Assembly (NCBI RefSeq): GCF_001956985.1
Contig: NZ_CP019082.1
Coordinates: 1,550,001 to 1,614,000, forward strand
Reading direction: 5' to 3'
From: Paludisphaera borealis
GTDB taxonomy: Bacteria > Planctomycetota > Planctomycetia > Isosphaerales > Isosphaeraceae
DNA: 64,000 bases
Shown: in pieces, positions 16,133-24,216 of the stretch
How positions within the stretch are numbered: the stretch's first letter is position 1
How the letters are laid out: the number at the start of each line of letters is the position of its first letter
Position numbers and translations under genes: made by a program
The notes under the pieces: model-generated
What the model saw: the letters and a program-made list of their open reading frames with translations, nothing else
Database searches by the model: none
Told to the model about the DNA's origin: nothing

Positions 16133-18897
16133 CAGGTCTCCTGGCTTCGCAACGCGGCGACGGCGAGCAGCATCAACACCGGGATGAACGCCGCGAGCGC
16201 CAGCGCGTCGAAGGCGAGCAGCCGAGGGCCCAGCCCCTTGGTGAAGGCCCCGACGCTCGCGTGCATATAGTACGTCGTGGGCCAGAGCGAGCCGATCATC
16301 CGCGCCGCGCCCATCAGCGTCGAGACCGGCTGGAGCATGCCCGAGAACTGCGTCGTCGGCAGCATCGTGACGATCGCGGTGACGAAGACCGCCGCCACCT
16401 GAGTCGAGGTGAAGCCCGACACCAGCAGGCCCACCGCCGTGGTCACGATCACGTACAGGAACGCGCAGCCGAGCAGGCTCAGCCCGCTCCCCTTGATCGG
16501 CACGCCGAAGACGAAGACCGTGAGCGCGGTGACGACGACGAAGTTGATGAGCCCGATGGCGATGTACGGGAGCTGCTTGCCGATCAAAAAGTCGAGCCGC
16601 GTGGTCGGCGTCACGTAGAAGTTGGTGATCGAGCCCAGCTCCTTCTCGCGGACGACGCTCACCGACATGAGAATGGCTGGAATCAAGATCAGGAGCATCG
16701 GCGGCACGCTGGGCGCGATGGCGTAGATGCTCTCGAAGCTCGGGTTGTACATGAAGCGAAGCTCCACGTCGGCGAACAGCGGGAGCGTGTCCCCCTCGTA
16801 CTGCGATCGGTAGACTTCCTCAAGCTGGCGGGTGTGCGTCCCCGATGCGTACTGCTTGATGGTCTCGGCCCGGAACGGATTGGCGCCGTCGACCGTCGCC
16901 AGGGCTTCGGGCGTGTGGCTCTGCTTGACCCGCCGGCCGAAGTTCGGCTCGACCTCCAGCACCATCGACACGTCGTTCGAACGCAGCCGGCGCTCCCCCT
17001 CCTCGGGGGCGAGCGCCGGCTGCTCATGCTGGAAAGATCGCGAGCTGGAAAACGCTTCGATATAGCCGCGGCTCTCGGGCGTCTGGTCGTAATCCAGCTC
17101 CGCGAACCGGATGTTCTCGACGTCCATCGTGATCCCGTAGCCGAAGACCAGCATCAAGACCATCGAGCCGACGAACGCGAACGCCAGCCGGACCGGATCG
17201 CGAAGGATCTCCAGCGTCTCGCGCCGGGTGTACGCCAGCAGCCGGCCCAGGTTGATCGGCGCCGACGACCCGTGCGTGTCGCGAGGGCCGCTCGACGTGA
17301 GCGCCTTCGCCAGCGCCTCGCGGGCGTCGCCGGCCTGCTGGGCGTCGGCCGATTCGCCGATTGCGTCCTCGATGTAACCGATGAAGGCCGTCTCCAGGTC
17401 GGGAGCGCCGCGCGCGGCGATGAGGGCGGCCGGTGCGTCGCACGCCAGCACGTTGCCGGCGTGCATCAGCGATATCCGATCGCACCGCAGCGCCTCGTTC
17501 ATGAAGTGGGTCGTGATGAAGATCGTGATGCCGTCGCGTCGCGACAGTTCGATCAGCAGCTCCCAGAATTCGTCGCGGGCGACGGGGTCGACGCCCGAGG
17601 TCGGCTCGTCGAGGATCAGGATCTCCGGCTCGTGGACGACCGCCACCGCCAACGAGAGCCGCTGTCGCAGGCCCAGCGGCAGCGATTCGGACGCATGGTC
17701 GAGGTACGGGCCGAGGCCGAACCGCTTGACGAGGCCGTCGATCCGCTCGGCCATCGTCGCGAGGGGAAGGTGGAACAGCCTCGCGTGCAGCCAGAGGTTC
17801 TGAGCGACGGTCAACTCGCCGTAGAGCGAGAACGACTGCGACATGTAGCCGACTCGCTTGCGGACTTCGAGGCTCCCTGCGTCGACCGTCTTGCCGAACA
17901 GCAGCGCCTCGCCCTCCGAGGCCGGCAGCAGCCCGGTCAGCATCTTCATGGTCGTCGACTTGCCGCAGCCGTTTGAGCCGAGGAAGCCGAAGATCTCGCC
18001 GCGCTCGATCGTGAAGCTGACGTCGTTGACGGCCGTGAAGTCGCCGAACCGTTTCGTGAGATGCCGGGCCACGATGGCCGGCTCGCCGGTCGCCGGGGGA
18101 CGCGGCGGAATCGTCAATTTCTTCGTTCCCCCGCGCTTCTCCTCGGGCAGCAGGGCGACGAACGCTTCTTCGAGGTTGTCGCACCCGGTGCGGTTCTGGA
18201 TGTCTTCCGGCGTCCCGGTGGCGAGGATGCGGCCGGCGTCCATCACCATCAGCCAATCGAACCGGCGGGCCTCGTCCATATAGGCCGTCGAGACCAGCAC
18301 GCTCATCGCGGGCCTCGCCGATCGGATGGCGTCGATCAGCGACCAGAATTGTTGTCGCGACAGCGGGTCGACGCCCGTCGTCGGCTCGTCGAGGATCAGC
18401 AGGTCCGGCTCGTGGATCAGCGCGCCGCAGAGGCTGACCTTCTGCTTCATGCCTCCGGAGAGCTTGCCGGCCGGCCGGTTGGGGAACGGGCCCAGGCCCG
18501 TGGCTTCGAGCAGAGCGGAGATCCGCTCGCGACGTTCCGAGCCCGAGAGCCCGAACAGCCGCGCGAAGAAGTCGATGTTCTCGAAGACGCTCAGCTCGGG
18601 GTAAAGGTTCTTGCCGAGCCCCTGGGGCATGTAGGCGATTCGCGTGCAGACGTCGCGCCGGTGCTGAACGTCGGCCATGTCGCCGCCGAGCACGAGGACC
18701 TTGCCGTCCTGGATCTTCTTCGCCCCCGCGACCAGCCCCATGAGGCTCGACTTGCCGACGCCGTCCGGACCGAGCAAGCCGATCATGCAGCCGGCCGGAA
18801 ACTCGGCCGTCACACCGTCGATCGCGCGCGTCGAGCGATCGTAACTGTGCGAGACGGCCGTGAGCGTCGCGACCGGAGGTGGTGTTGTGGATGACAT
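16132..18897 (-). CDS. RbbA-like protein: two ABC ATPase domains fused to an ABC-2 permease
   Basis: 921 residues. The first nucleotide-binding domain has Walker A GLLGPDGVGKSSLMG and signature GKLSGGMKQKVSLCG with LLILDEPTTGVD. The second has GFLGSNGCGKSTTMKML, a degenerate signature SLPLGLRQRLSLA and LILDEPTSGVD. From about residue 545 an ABC-2 permease part follows with one helix, a large external loop and about five C-terminal helices. This is the domain order of E. coli RbbA, and the neighbours HlyD-like and YhhJ-like reproduce the E. coli yhiI-rbbA-yhhJ set. Ribosome association, reported for E. coli RbbA, cannot be judged here; export is the safer assumption. Confidence 0.88.
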   Translation of the reverse strand: MSSTTPPPVATLTAVSHSYDRSTRAIDGVTAEFPAGCMIGLLGPDGVGKSSLMGLVAGAKKIQDGKVLVLGGDMADVQHRRDVCTRIAYMPQGLGKNLYPELSVFENIDFFARLFGLSGSERRERISALLEATGLGPFPNRPAGKLSGGMKQKVSLCGALIHEPDLLILDEPTTGVDPLSRQQFWSLIDAIRSARPAMSVLVSTAYMDEARRFDWLMVMDAGRILATGTPEDIQNRTGCDNLEEAFVALLPEEKRGGTKKLTIPPRPPATGEPAIVARHLTKRFGDFTAVNDVSFTIERGEIFGFLGSNGCGKSTTMKMLTGLLPASEGEALLFGKTVDAGSLEVRKRVGYMSQSFSLYGELTVAQNLWLHARLFHLPLATMAERIDGLVKRFGLGPYLDHASESLPLGLRQRLSLAVAVVHEPEILILDEPTSGVDPVARDEFWELLIELSRRDGITIFITTHFMNEALRCDRISLMHAGNVLACDAPAALIAARGAPDLETAFIGYIEDAIGESADAQQAGDAREALAKALTSSGPRDTHGSSAPINLGRLLAYTRRETLEILRDPVRLAFAFVGSMVLMLVFGYGITMDVENIRFAELDYDQTPESRGYIEAFSSSRSFQHEQPALAPEEGERRLRSNDVSMVLEVEPNFGRRVKQSHTPEALATVDGANPFRAETIKQYASGTHTRQLEEVYRSQYEGDTLPLFADVELRFMYNPSFESIYAIAPSVPPMLLILIPAILMSVSVVREKELGSITNFYVTPTTRLDFLIGKQLPYIAIGLINFVVVTALTVFVFGVPIKGSGLSLLGCAFLYVIVTTAVGLLVSGFTSTQVAAVFVTAIVTMLPTTQFSGMLQPVSTLMGAARMIGSLWPTTYYMHASVGAFTKGLGPRLLAFDALALAAFIPVLMLLAVAALRSQET

Positions 18898-18993
18898 GGA
18901 GGAAACCTGGCGCGGATTGAAGTTGGATCGTAGATGGGGCGGCGTCTTCCCATTTCCCTGATCGAGAACACATCATCACGTCGGCAAGTCGTT

Positions 18994-19040
18994 CCCCCTC
19001 TCCCCCCGGGAGAGGGTGGCCGTAGGCCGGGTGAGGGTCG
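18994..19040 (+). repeat. Palindromic intergenic repeat, unit A of an inverted pair
   Basis: About 47 bases: a CCCTCTCCC...GGGAGAGGG hairpin joined to GGCCGTAGGCCGG and ending in TGAGGGTCG. Its reverse complement closely matches the unit at 19106-19152, and the same family recurs at 23892-24029. Confidence 0.75.
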
Positions 19041-19105
19041 ATGCGTCCACCACGGATTACGGCCGACGAATTCAACCGCTTTCCCTGGCGCACATCGAAA
19101 TCCCG

Positions 19106-19152
19106 CGACCCTCATCCGGCCGTGCCGGCCACCTTCTCCCGGGGGGAGAAGG
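19106..19152 (-). repeat. Palindromic intergenic repeat, unit B of an inverted pair
   Basis: Inverted copy of the unit at 18994-19040, 65 bases away: CGACCCTCATCCGGCC, GTGCCGGCC and a CCTTCTCCC...GGGAGAAGG hairpin. The pair fills the rbbA-hlyD gap and ends 6 bases from the hlyD-like stop codon. Confidence 0.75.
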
Positions 19153-19157
19153 AATGC

Positions 19158-20243
19158 TCACGTTTTGGGAACGGGGGTCTCCTCCGCCTTCGGCTCCGTT
19201 GGCGTCTTCGGCTCCGTCGTCGCCGGCTCGGCGTTCGTGGGCTTGGTCGGCTCGGGCATTGGGAACCGGCGTTCGAGCTTCTCGGGCCACGGGGTCGCCT
19301 CGTCGAGCTTGATGTATCCGACGCCGCGCACGCCGGTCTTGATCTTCTCGATGTACGGGAGCACGAGTTCCTGGGGGACCTGGAGTTTGATCCGGAACAT
19401 CAGCTTGTCGCGCTCGCTTTGCGTCTCGACTTGCTTCGGCGTGAACTGGGCTTCGGGCGAGACGAACGAGACCTTCGCGCGGGCCGCGTACTGGGGAGCG
19501 GCGTCGAGCACGATCCGCGCGTCGGCGCCGATCTCGACTCGGGCCGCTTGCCGCGAGGGGAGGAAGATCTCCATATAGATGTCGCCGAGGTTGATGAGCG
19601 TGAGAACCTTGCCGCCGGCGGCGAGGACCTCGCGTTCCTCGGCCAACTTGTAGAGCACGCGGCCTTCGACCGGCGAGGTCAGGGTCGAGTCGACGATCTG
19701 GGTCTGGATCCGCTTGACCTCCGCCGCGGCGGCCTCGATCGACCGTCGGCTGGTCTGGAGCTTGGCCTTCGTCGCGTCGAGGGCCGCGACGGCGACGTCG
19801 CGCTTGGAGTGCGTCTGCTCCATCTCCTCCCGAGAGATCACACTGCGGGCAAGGAGCGCCCGGTTGCGGTCGTACAACTGGTTCTGGTACTTGAGCTCGC
19901 TCTCGCGCTGGACGATCTCCGCCTTGACCTGGTTCTCAGCCTCCTCGGCCTCGGCCACCTTCGCCTTGTCCTTGGCGAGCTCGGCTTCCATCTCCTCGGT
20001 GTCCATCTTGGCGAGCACCTGCCCGGTCTTCACGAGGTCGCCCTCACGCGCGAAGATCCGGCTGATCCGCCCGGCGTACTTGGCCGCCACGTCCACCTGG
20101 ATCGACTCGATCCGGCCGTTGCCCGACACGATCCCATCCGGCAACATCGACCGCCGCTGATATTCGCGCCAAAGCCAGTAGCCCACCCCCGCGCCCACGA
20201 CCACTGCCAAGACCGCAATCCACCGAAGCCAAGTTCTGAGCAT
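19158..20243 (-). CDS. HlyD-family membrane fusion protein (periplasmic adaptor)
   Basis: 361 residues. One N-terminal membrane helix (about 8-27) anchors it in the inner membrane. A biotinyl/lipoyl-like segment follows with SGNGRIESIQVDVAAKYAGRISRIFAREGDLVK split over two strands, then a coiled-coil hairpin rich in Ala/Glu/Lys (about 80-185), the second lipoyl half VDSTLTSPVEGRVLYKLAE and a beta-barrel domain. The C-terminal 45 residues are Pro/Thr/Glu-rich. The ATG at 20243 is preferred over an in-frame ATG at 20294 because it gives the family N-terminus and has AAGGTG before it. First gene of the rbbA operon; equivalent of E. coli YhiI. Confidence 0.88.
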   Translation of the reverse strand: MLRTWLRWIAVLAVVVGAGVGYWLWREYQRRSMLPDGIVSGNGRIESIQVDVAAKYAGRISRIFAREGDLVKTGQVLAKMDTEEMEAELAKDKAKVAEAEEAENQVKAEIVQRESELKYQNQLYDRNRALLARSVISREEMEQTHSKRDVAVAALDATKAKLQTSRRSIEAAAAEVKRIQTQIVDSTLTSPVEGRVLYKLAEEREVLAAGGKVLTLINLGDIYMEIFLPSRQAARVEIGADARIVLDAAPQYAARAKVSFVSPEAQFTPKQVETQSERDKLMFRIKLQVPQELVLPYIEKIKTGVRGVGYIKLDEATPWPEKLERRFPMPEPTKPTNAEPATTEPKTPTEPKAEETPVPKT

Positions 20244-20693
20244 GGTTGCACCTTCATCGACGCCACGGTGAGCGACGACGGACGAGCGACTCATCCGTAA
20301 TCACGCCCAACGTGAATTGTCGTCCGGCCGCTGTCCTGGATTTTCCGGTCGGTCGCCGTTGTCCGCCACGAGCGAGTCTCCGTGCCCGATTGTAAGCGTT
20401 TGCCGTCGCGCGGTGGAGTGGGGCGTTCTGATTATCGGGTCCGCCGGCCGGTCCGCGAGCCGCGTCGACGAGCGTAACGCAGAACCCGCCACGTCGGACC
20501 CGGCGGATCGGAACACTCCGGGCCGGCCGCTTGCGACGAAACAATATGAATCTTTCATTAGGCGTCTTGAATGTGCGCGAGGTCGGCGCTATAGTGTGGC
20601 TCCTTGTAGTCATAAACGAAATATGACGCAAGAATATGATAATAATGAAAACTTCATCGAACCCACACGCCGTCGTCATCTTAGGAGGACGGG
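20244..20693. other. Intergenic region between hlyD-like gene and small lipoprotein
   Basis: 450 bases separating divergent genes. The right-hand part (from about 20540) is clearly AT-richer than the surroundings and holds a promoter-like pair at 20567-20595. No gene or RNA is supported. Confidence 0.5.
20567..20595 (+). promoter_or_regulatory. Sigma-70-like promoter for the lipoprotein-DUF1559 pair
   Basis: TTGAAT (20567-20572) and TATAGT (20590-20595) are separated by exactly 17 bases. They lie in an AT-rich island about 100 bases before the lipoprotein start, giving a predicted leader of roughly 90 bases that ends in a strong AGGAGG. Confidence 0.6.
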
Positions 20694-20894
20694 ATGCTCG
20701 TCCGTATCGTGCGAATTCTGGTTCTCTCGGTCGCGGCGTCGATCGTGCTGGTTCCGACGCCGGGGTGCGGTTCGGGCGGGGCCGCGGCGCCGGGGACGGT
20801 GATCAAAGATCCGCCGCCCTTGCCGCTGGAGGAGACGACTGAAGCGTTGCTCAAGCAGAAGGTCAAAGCGAAACCGCGCGCGTCTCGACATTGA
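20694..20894 (+). CDS. Small putative lipoprotein upstream of the DUF1559 gene
   Basis: 66 residues. The N-terminus MLVRIVRILVLSVAASIVLV is a short hydrophobic signal; PTPGCGSGG follows, so Cys25 may be lipidated, though the lipobox is not ideal. The remaining 40 residues are Pro-, Glu- and Lys-rich with a basic end. A strong AGGAGG lies 5 bases before the ATG. Short secreted or lipoprotein genes often precede DUF1559 genes in planctomycetes, and this one is 86 bases upstream on the same strand under a shared promoter. Function unknown. Confidence 0.65.
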   Translation: MLVRIVRILVLSVAASIVLVPTPGCGSGGAAAPGTVIKDPPPLPLEETTEALLKQKVKAKPRASRH

Positions 20895-20980
20895 GCCGGC
20901 GGCCGTCCCCGGGCGCTGATTCTGATTCGTCTTGGTTTCGGAGCGTCTTAAGTCGACGCCTTCAGAGAAGGACTATTGAG

Positions 20981-22114
20981 ATGAGAGCGCGGGAGAAGGG
21001 GTTCACCCTGATCGAGTTGCTGGTCGTGATCGCGATCATAGCGGTCTTGATCGCTCTGCTGTTGCCGGCGGTTCAGGCGGCGCGCGAAGCCGCGCGGCGG
21101 ATCCAGTGCACGAACAACCTCAAACAAATTGGTCTGGCGATGCACAACTACCACCAGACCAACAACGTATTCCCGATGGCCGCGTCCAAGAACTGCAACT
21201 CCGACCCGCCGACGAGCTGCCCGGGTTACGCGGATTGGCGCGGCTGGAGCGCGCTGGCGTCGGCCTTGCCGTTCGTCGAGCAGGCGCCGCTCTACAACGC
21301 TATCAATTTCAACTTCGCCGAGGAGATCCACGACACCGTCGTCCAGCCGATGAATAGTACGGTCGTCCGGACGGTCGTGTCGTCGTTCCTCTGCCCCACC
21401 GACCCGAACGCCGCGATTCAGAACACCAACAATTACCACGCCTGCTACGGGACCACGAGCGAGTGGCCCACGGGTCCCAACAACGGGTCGGGCAGCATGC
21501 AGAACGCCGACGGCATGGGCAGCACGGGCATGTTCGCCGTATGGCTCTCGTATGGAATCCAAAACGCCACCGACGGCACCTCGAACACCGTCCTGTTCGC
21601 CGAGGCGCTCGTCGGGGACAACAAGGGCAATGAGTCGAACCGAGGCGTCGGCACTTCGAGTCCGGGGGGCAAGTATCGGGGCAACGGCGTCGTCACCGGC
21701 AACGTCGTGGCGTCCTATTATCAGGACGATTTCAATAGCTCGCCGGCGGCCTCGGCGGCGTTCATGGCCGGCCTGAACGACTGCCTGACGGAGTGGAACA
21801 ACCCCGCGTCGGTCAAGATCACGAGCCACCGCGGGTATCGGTGGGCGTCGGCGTCGGAAGGATCGATCTTCAACGTCGGCCAGACGCCTAACGACAAGCA
21901 GTTCCCATTCAACGTCTGCCGGCCGCAGGGCAACCCGAGCCAGAGCGACAATGGCAGCATCTCGCTCCCCGCCACGAGCATGCATCCCGGCGGCGTCAAC
22001 ACGCTGTTCACTGACGGAAGCGTGAAGTTCATCAAGGAATCGATCAGCCGACCGACCTGGTGGTCGCTTGGCACCCGAGGTGGGGGCGAGGTCGTCAGCG
22101 CGGACGCCTACTAA
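20981..22114 (+). CDS. DUF1559 domain protein with prepilin-type N-terminus
   Basis: 377 residues. The N-terminus KGFTLIELLVVIAIIAVLIALLLP is a type IV pilin-like prepilin peptidase site (cleavage Gly/Phe) followed by the hydrophobic helix. The planctomycete DUF1559 continuation AVQAAREAARRIQCTNNLKQIG comes next, and the domain ends with the family segment MHPGGVNTLFTDGSVKFI. These proteins are found in large numbers in planctomycetes and are thought to be exported pseudopilin-like surface proteins of unknown role. The ATG at 20981 follows GAGAAGGA and puts the prepilin motif at residue 7; the open frame upstream is not used. Confidence 0.92.
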   Translation: MRAREKGFTLIELLVVIAIIAVLIALLLPAVQAAREAARRIQCTNNLKQIGLAMHNYHQTNNVFPMAASKNCNSDPPTSCPGYADWRGWSALASALPFVEQAPLYNAINFNFAEEIHDTVVQPMNSTVVRTVVSSFLCPTDPNAAIQNTNNYHACYGTTSEWPTGPNNGSGSMQNADGMGSTGMFAVWLSYGIQNATDGTSNTVLFAEALVGDNKGNESNRGVGTSSPGGKYRGNGVVTGNVVASYYQDDFNSSPAASAAFMAGLNDCLTEWNNPASVKITSHRGYRWASASEGSIFNVGQTPNDKQFPFNVCRPQGNPSQSDNGSISLPATSMHPGGVNTLFTDGSVKFIKESISRPTWWSLGTRGGGEVVSADAY

Positions 22115-22422
22115 GACCCAACTACCCGCGACGTTCAAGGTCCGAATACAAGTTCGAAGGATCAGCGAGTGAATTCCCAAATCCGCCGTCCGAATGCTTG
22201 ACTCGCAGGCGCTCCGAGCTTGTTCATCCAGCCCTCGATTACCGTGTAGGGTCGTCCGGCCCACTCTGGGAGAGAAGGGGATTCATCCTTCGATCCGTGT
22301 GCAACCGCGATGCGAACCGCGCTTGTTCGGCTCTCGTGGCTTCGCATGGTTTTCCGATCCGGGCCGAGACCGCGCATCCCGGCCTTCCTCTTGACGAAGC
22401 AGGCGTATTGGAGAGTATGCAG
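22115..22422. other. Intergenic region before the PhoX-like gene
   Basis: 308 bases. I find no gene, clear promoter pair or strong hairpin. A phosphate (Pho) box was looked for and not recognised. Confidence 0.4.
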
Positions 22423-23814
22423 ATGATCACTACGCGACGCGGATTCATGCACGGTGCCGCGGCCCTCGGGGCCGCTTCCCTCGCCTCCCCTTTCGGAGAT
22501 TGGACCCGGCGTCTCGGCGCGGGGGAAATCGCTCCTGTCGCGGATTTCGGCCCGCTTCGGCCGACACGGGACGAGAACACCGGCCTGGAACTTCTCGAAC
22601 TCCCCGAGGGGTTCCGCTACGTCTCCTTCGGCTGGGCCGGCGACGAACTCTCCGACGGGAGCAAGACCCCCGACTCGCACGACGGGATGGCCGTGATCGC
22701 GTCCGACGGCGACACCGTGACGCTCTGTCGGAATCACGAGGTCAATGGATCGGGGGTCGCCATCGGCAAGACCGGTTCGGTGTACGACAGGTTCGGCAAG
22801 GGAGGCTGCACGAATCTGGTCTTCAACACCAAGACCGCCAAGCTCGAATCGTCGTGGGTCAGCCTTGGCGGCACGGTCAGGAACTGCGCCGGCGGCCCGA
22901 CTCCGTGGGGGACCTGGCTCAGTTGCGAGGAGACCACCCTCGAGAACGGCGATAAGGAGGATTCCAAGGACGCCAAGGGGCTTGAGTTCGAGCAGACCCA
23001 CGGCTGGGTCTTCGAAGTGCCTTCCCAGGGGACTTCCGAGGCAAGACCCATCAAGGGCATGGGGCGATTCACACACGAAGCGATTTCGTTCGACCCGGCC
23101 TCGGGCTTCGTCTACATGACCGAGGACTAGGGACGGGCTGGCTTCTACCGCTACCTTCCCAACAAACCTCGGGATCTCCAGGCCGGCGGCAAGGTCCAGA
23201 TGCTCAAGGCCAAGGGGACCCAGAATCTCGTCAAGGGGCTGAAGGCCGGACAGACCTTCGAGGTCTCCTGGGTGGACATAGAGAGTCCGGAGGTCGTGCA
23301 CGCCGATGAGAGGCGACGAGGCGATGGCTGCTTCCGTCAGGGATCTGCGCAGCAGGCGGCGATGTTCTCGGGCCTTGAAGGGTGCTGGCATAATCAGGGG
23401 AAGATCTACTTCACGGCCAAGAGCGGCGGTGACTCGGCCGCCGGCCAGGTTTGGTGCTACGTCCCCGCCGAGGAAAAGCTGACGCTCCTCTTCGACTCCC
23501 CAAGCGGGATGGTCCTCGACATGCCCGACAATATCACGATGAGCCGTCGCGGGGGCCTGGTGATCTGCGAGGACGGCAGCACCGCCCCTCAACAGCGCCT
23601 TCAGTGCCTGACGTCCGAGGGTGCGGTGGTCCCGTTCGCCGCCAACGCCGTCGACCTGCGCAAGACGCCCCATCGCGGCTTCGACCGCGACTATCGTAAG
23701 CTCGAATGGGCGGGAGCCACCTTCAGCCCGGATGGGAATTGGCTGTTCGCCAACCTCCAGATCCCCGGCATCACGCTCGCCATCACCGGTCCCTGGCGCG
23801 AAGGGCTGATCTGA
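22423..23814 (+). pseudogene. PhoX-family (DUF839) alkaline phosphatase, interrupted by in-frame TAG
   Basis: A 463-codon reading frame broken once by TAG at 23128-23130. The N-terminus TTRRGFMHGAAALGAASLA is a twin-arginine signal for export. Before the stop are PhoX-like segments LELLELPEGFRYVSFGWAG, DGMAVIASDGDTVTLCRNHE and NCAGGPTPWGTWLSCEET (conserved Cys and Glu), ending GFVYMTED. After the stop the same frame resumes at once with GRAGFYRYLP and continues through FRQGSAQQAAMFSGLEGCW, GQVWCYVP and DMPDNITMSRRGGLVICEDG to a normal C-terminus. PhoX is a secreted calcium/iron phosphatase for phosphomonoesters. The start at 22423 has GGAG 9 bases before it. A sequencing error, recent nonsense mutation or readthrough are all possible. 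Confidence 0.85.
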
Positions 23815-23891
23815 ATTCGAGGCTGTCCGCGCTTCCCACGGGGAGCTTGGAGCGGTTTGCGATTGGGTTGCACGCGGGCCGACGCCGAATT

Positions 23892-23940
23892 CCCTTCTCC
23901 CCGTGCAGGAGAAGGTGCACCGTAGGGGCGGATGAGGGGT
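23892..23940 (+). repeat. Palindromic intergenic repeat, unit C
   Basis: About 49 bases with a CCTTCTCCC...GGAGAAGG hairpin and the tail CGGATGAGGGGT. Same family as the units near 19000; forms an inverted pair with 23979-24029. Confidence 0.7.
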
Positions 23941-23978
23941 TCTTCGATCGCCCTTGCAACCGAGGAATTCCTATGATT

Positions 23979-24029
23979 CACCCCTCATCCGGCCGTTCCG
24001 GCCGCCTTCTCCCCGCCGCGGAGAGAAGG
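23979..24029 (-). repeat. Palindromic intergenic repeat, unit D
   Basis: Inverted partner of unit C, 38 bases away: CACCCCTCATCCGGCCG, TTCCGGCCG and CCTTCTCCCC...GAGAGAAGG. It shares the CATCCGGCCG core with the unit at 19106-19152. Confidence 0.7.
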
Positions 24030-24216
24030 CATGCTCGCGACAGCTTGTTTTGATTATTGTATGCAACTCAAACGCAAACCGCTTTAGAGAAACCTACCGG
24101 TTGAAGCCGGTCCCCGGTTCAGCCAATGTAGTCCGACGGCGTTCCATCGGTCGCGACCTGGACTGCCCGTGTCCCGGAGTCGGGCTCGGCGCAAGATCCC
24201 TTCTGAGGACGGCTTC

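Noticed and set aside
17024-19093. Long open frame (689 codons) on the minus strand inside the RbbA-like gene
   Set aside because: Out-of-frame shadow of the RbbA-like gene; composition is Arg/Ala/Asp-rich with no family sequence.
22162-23673. 503-codon minus-strand frame over the broken PhoX gene
   Set aside because: It lacks family sequence, whereas the plus-strand frame is clearly PhoX on both sides of the TAG.
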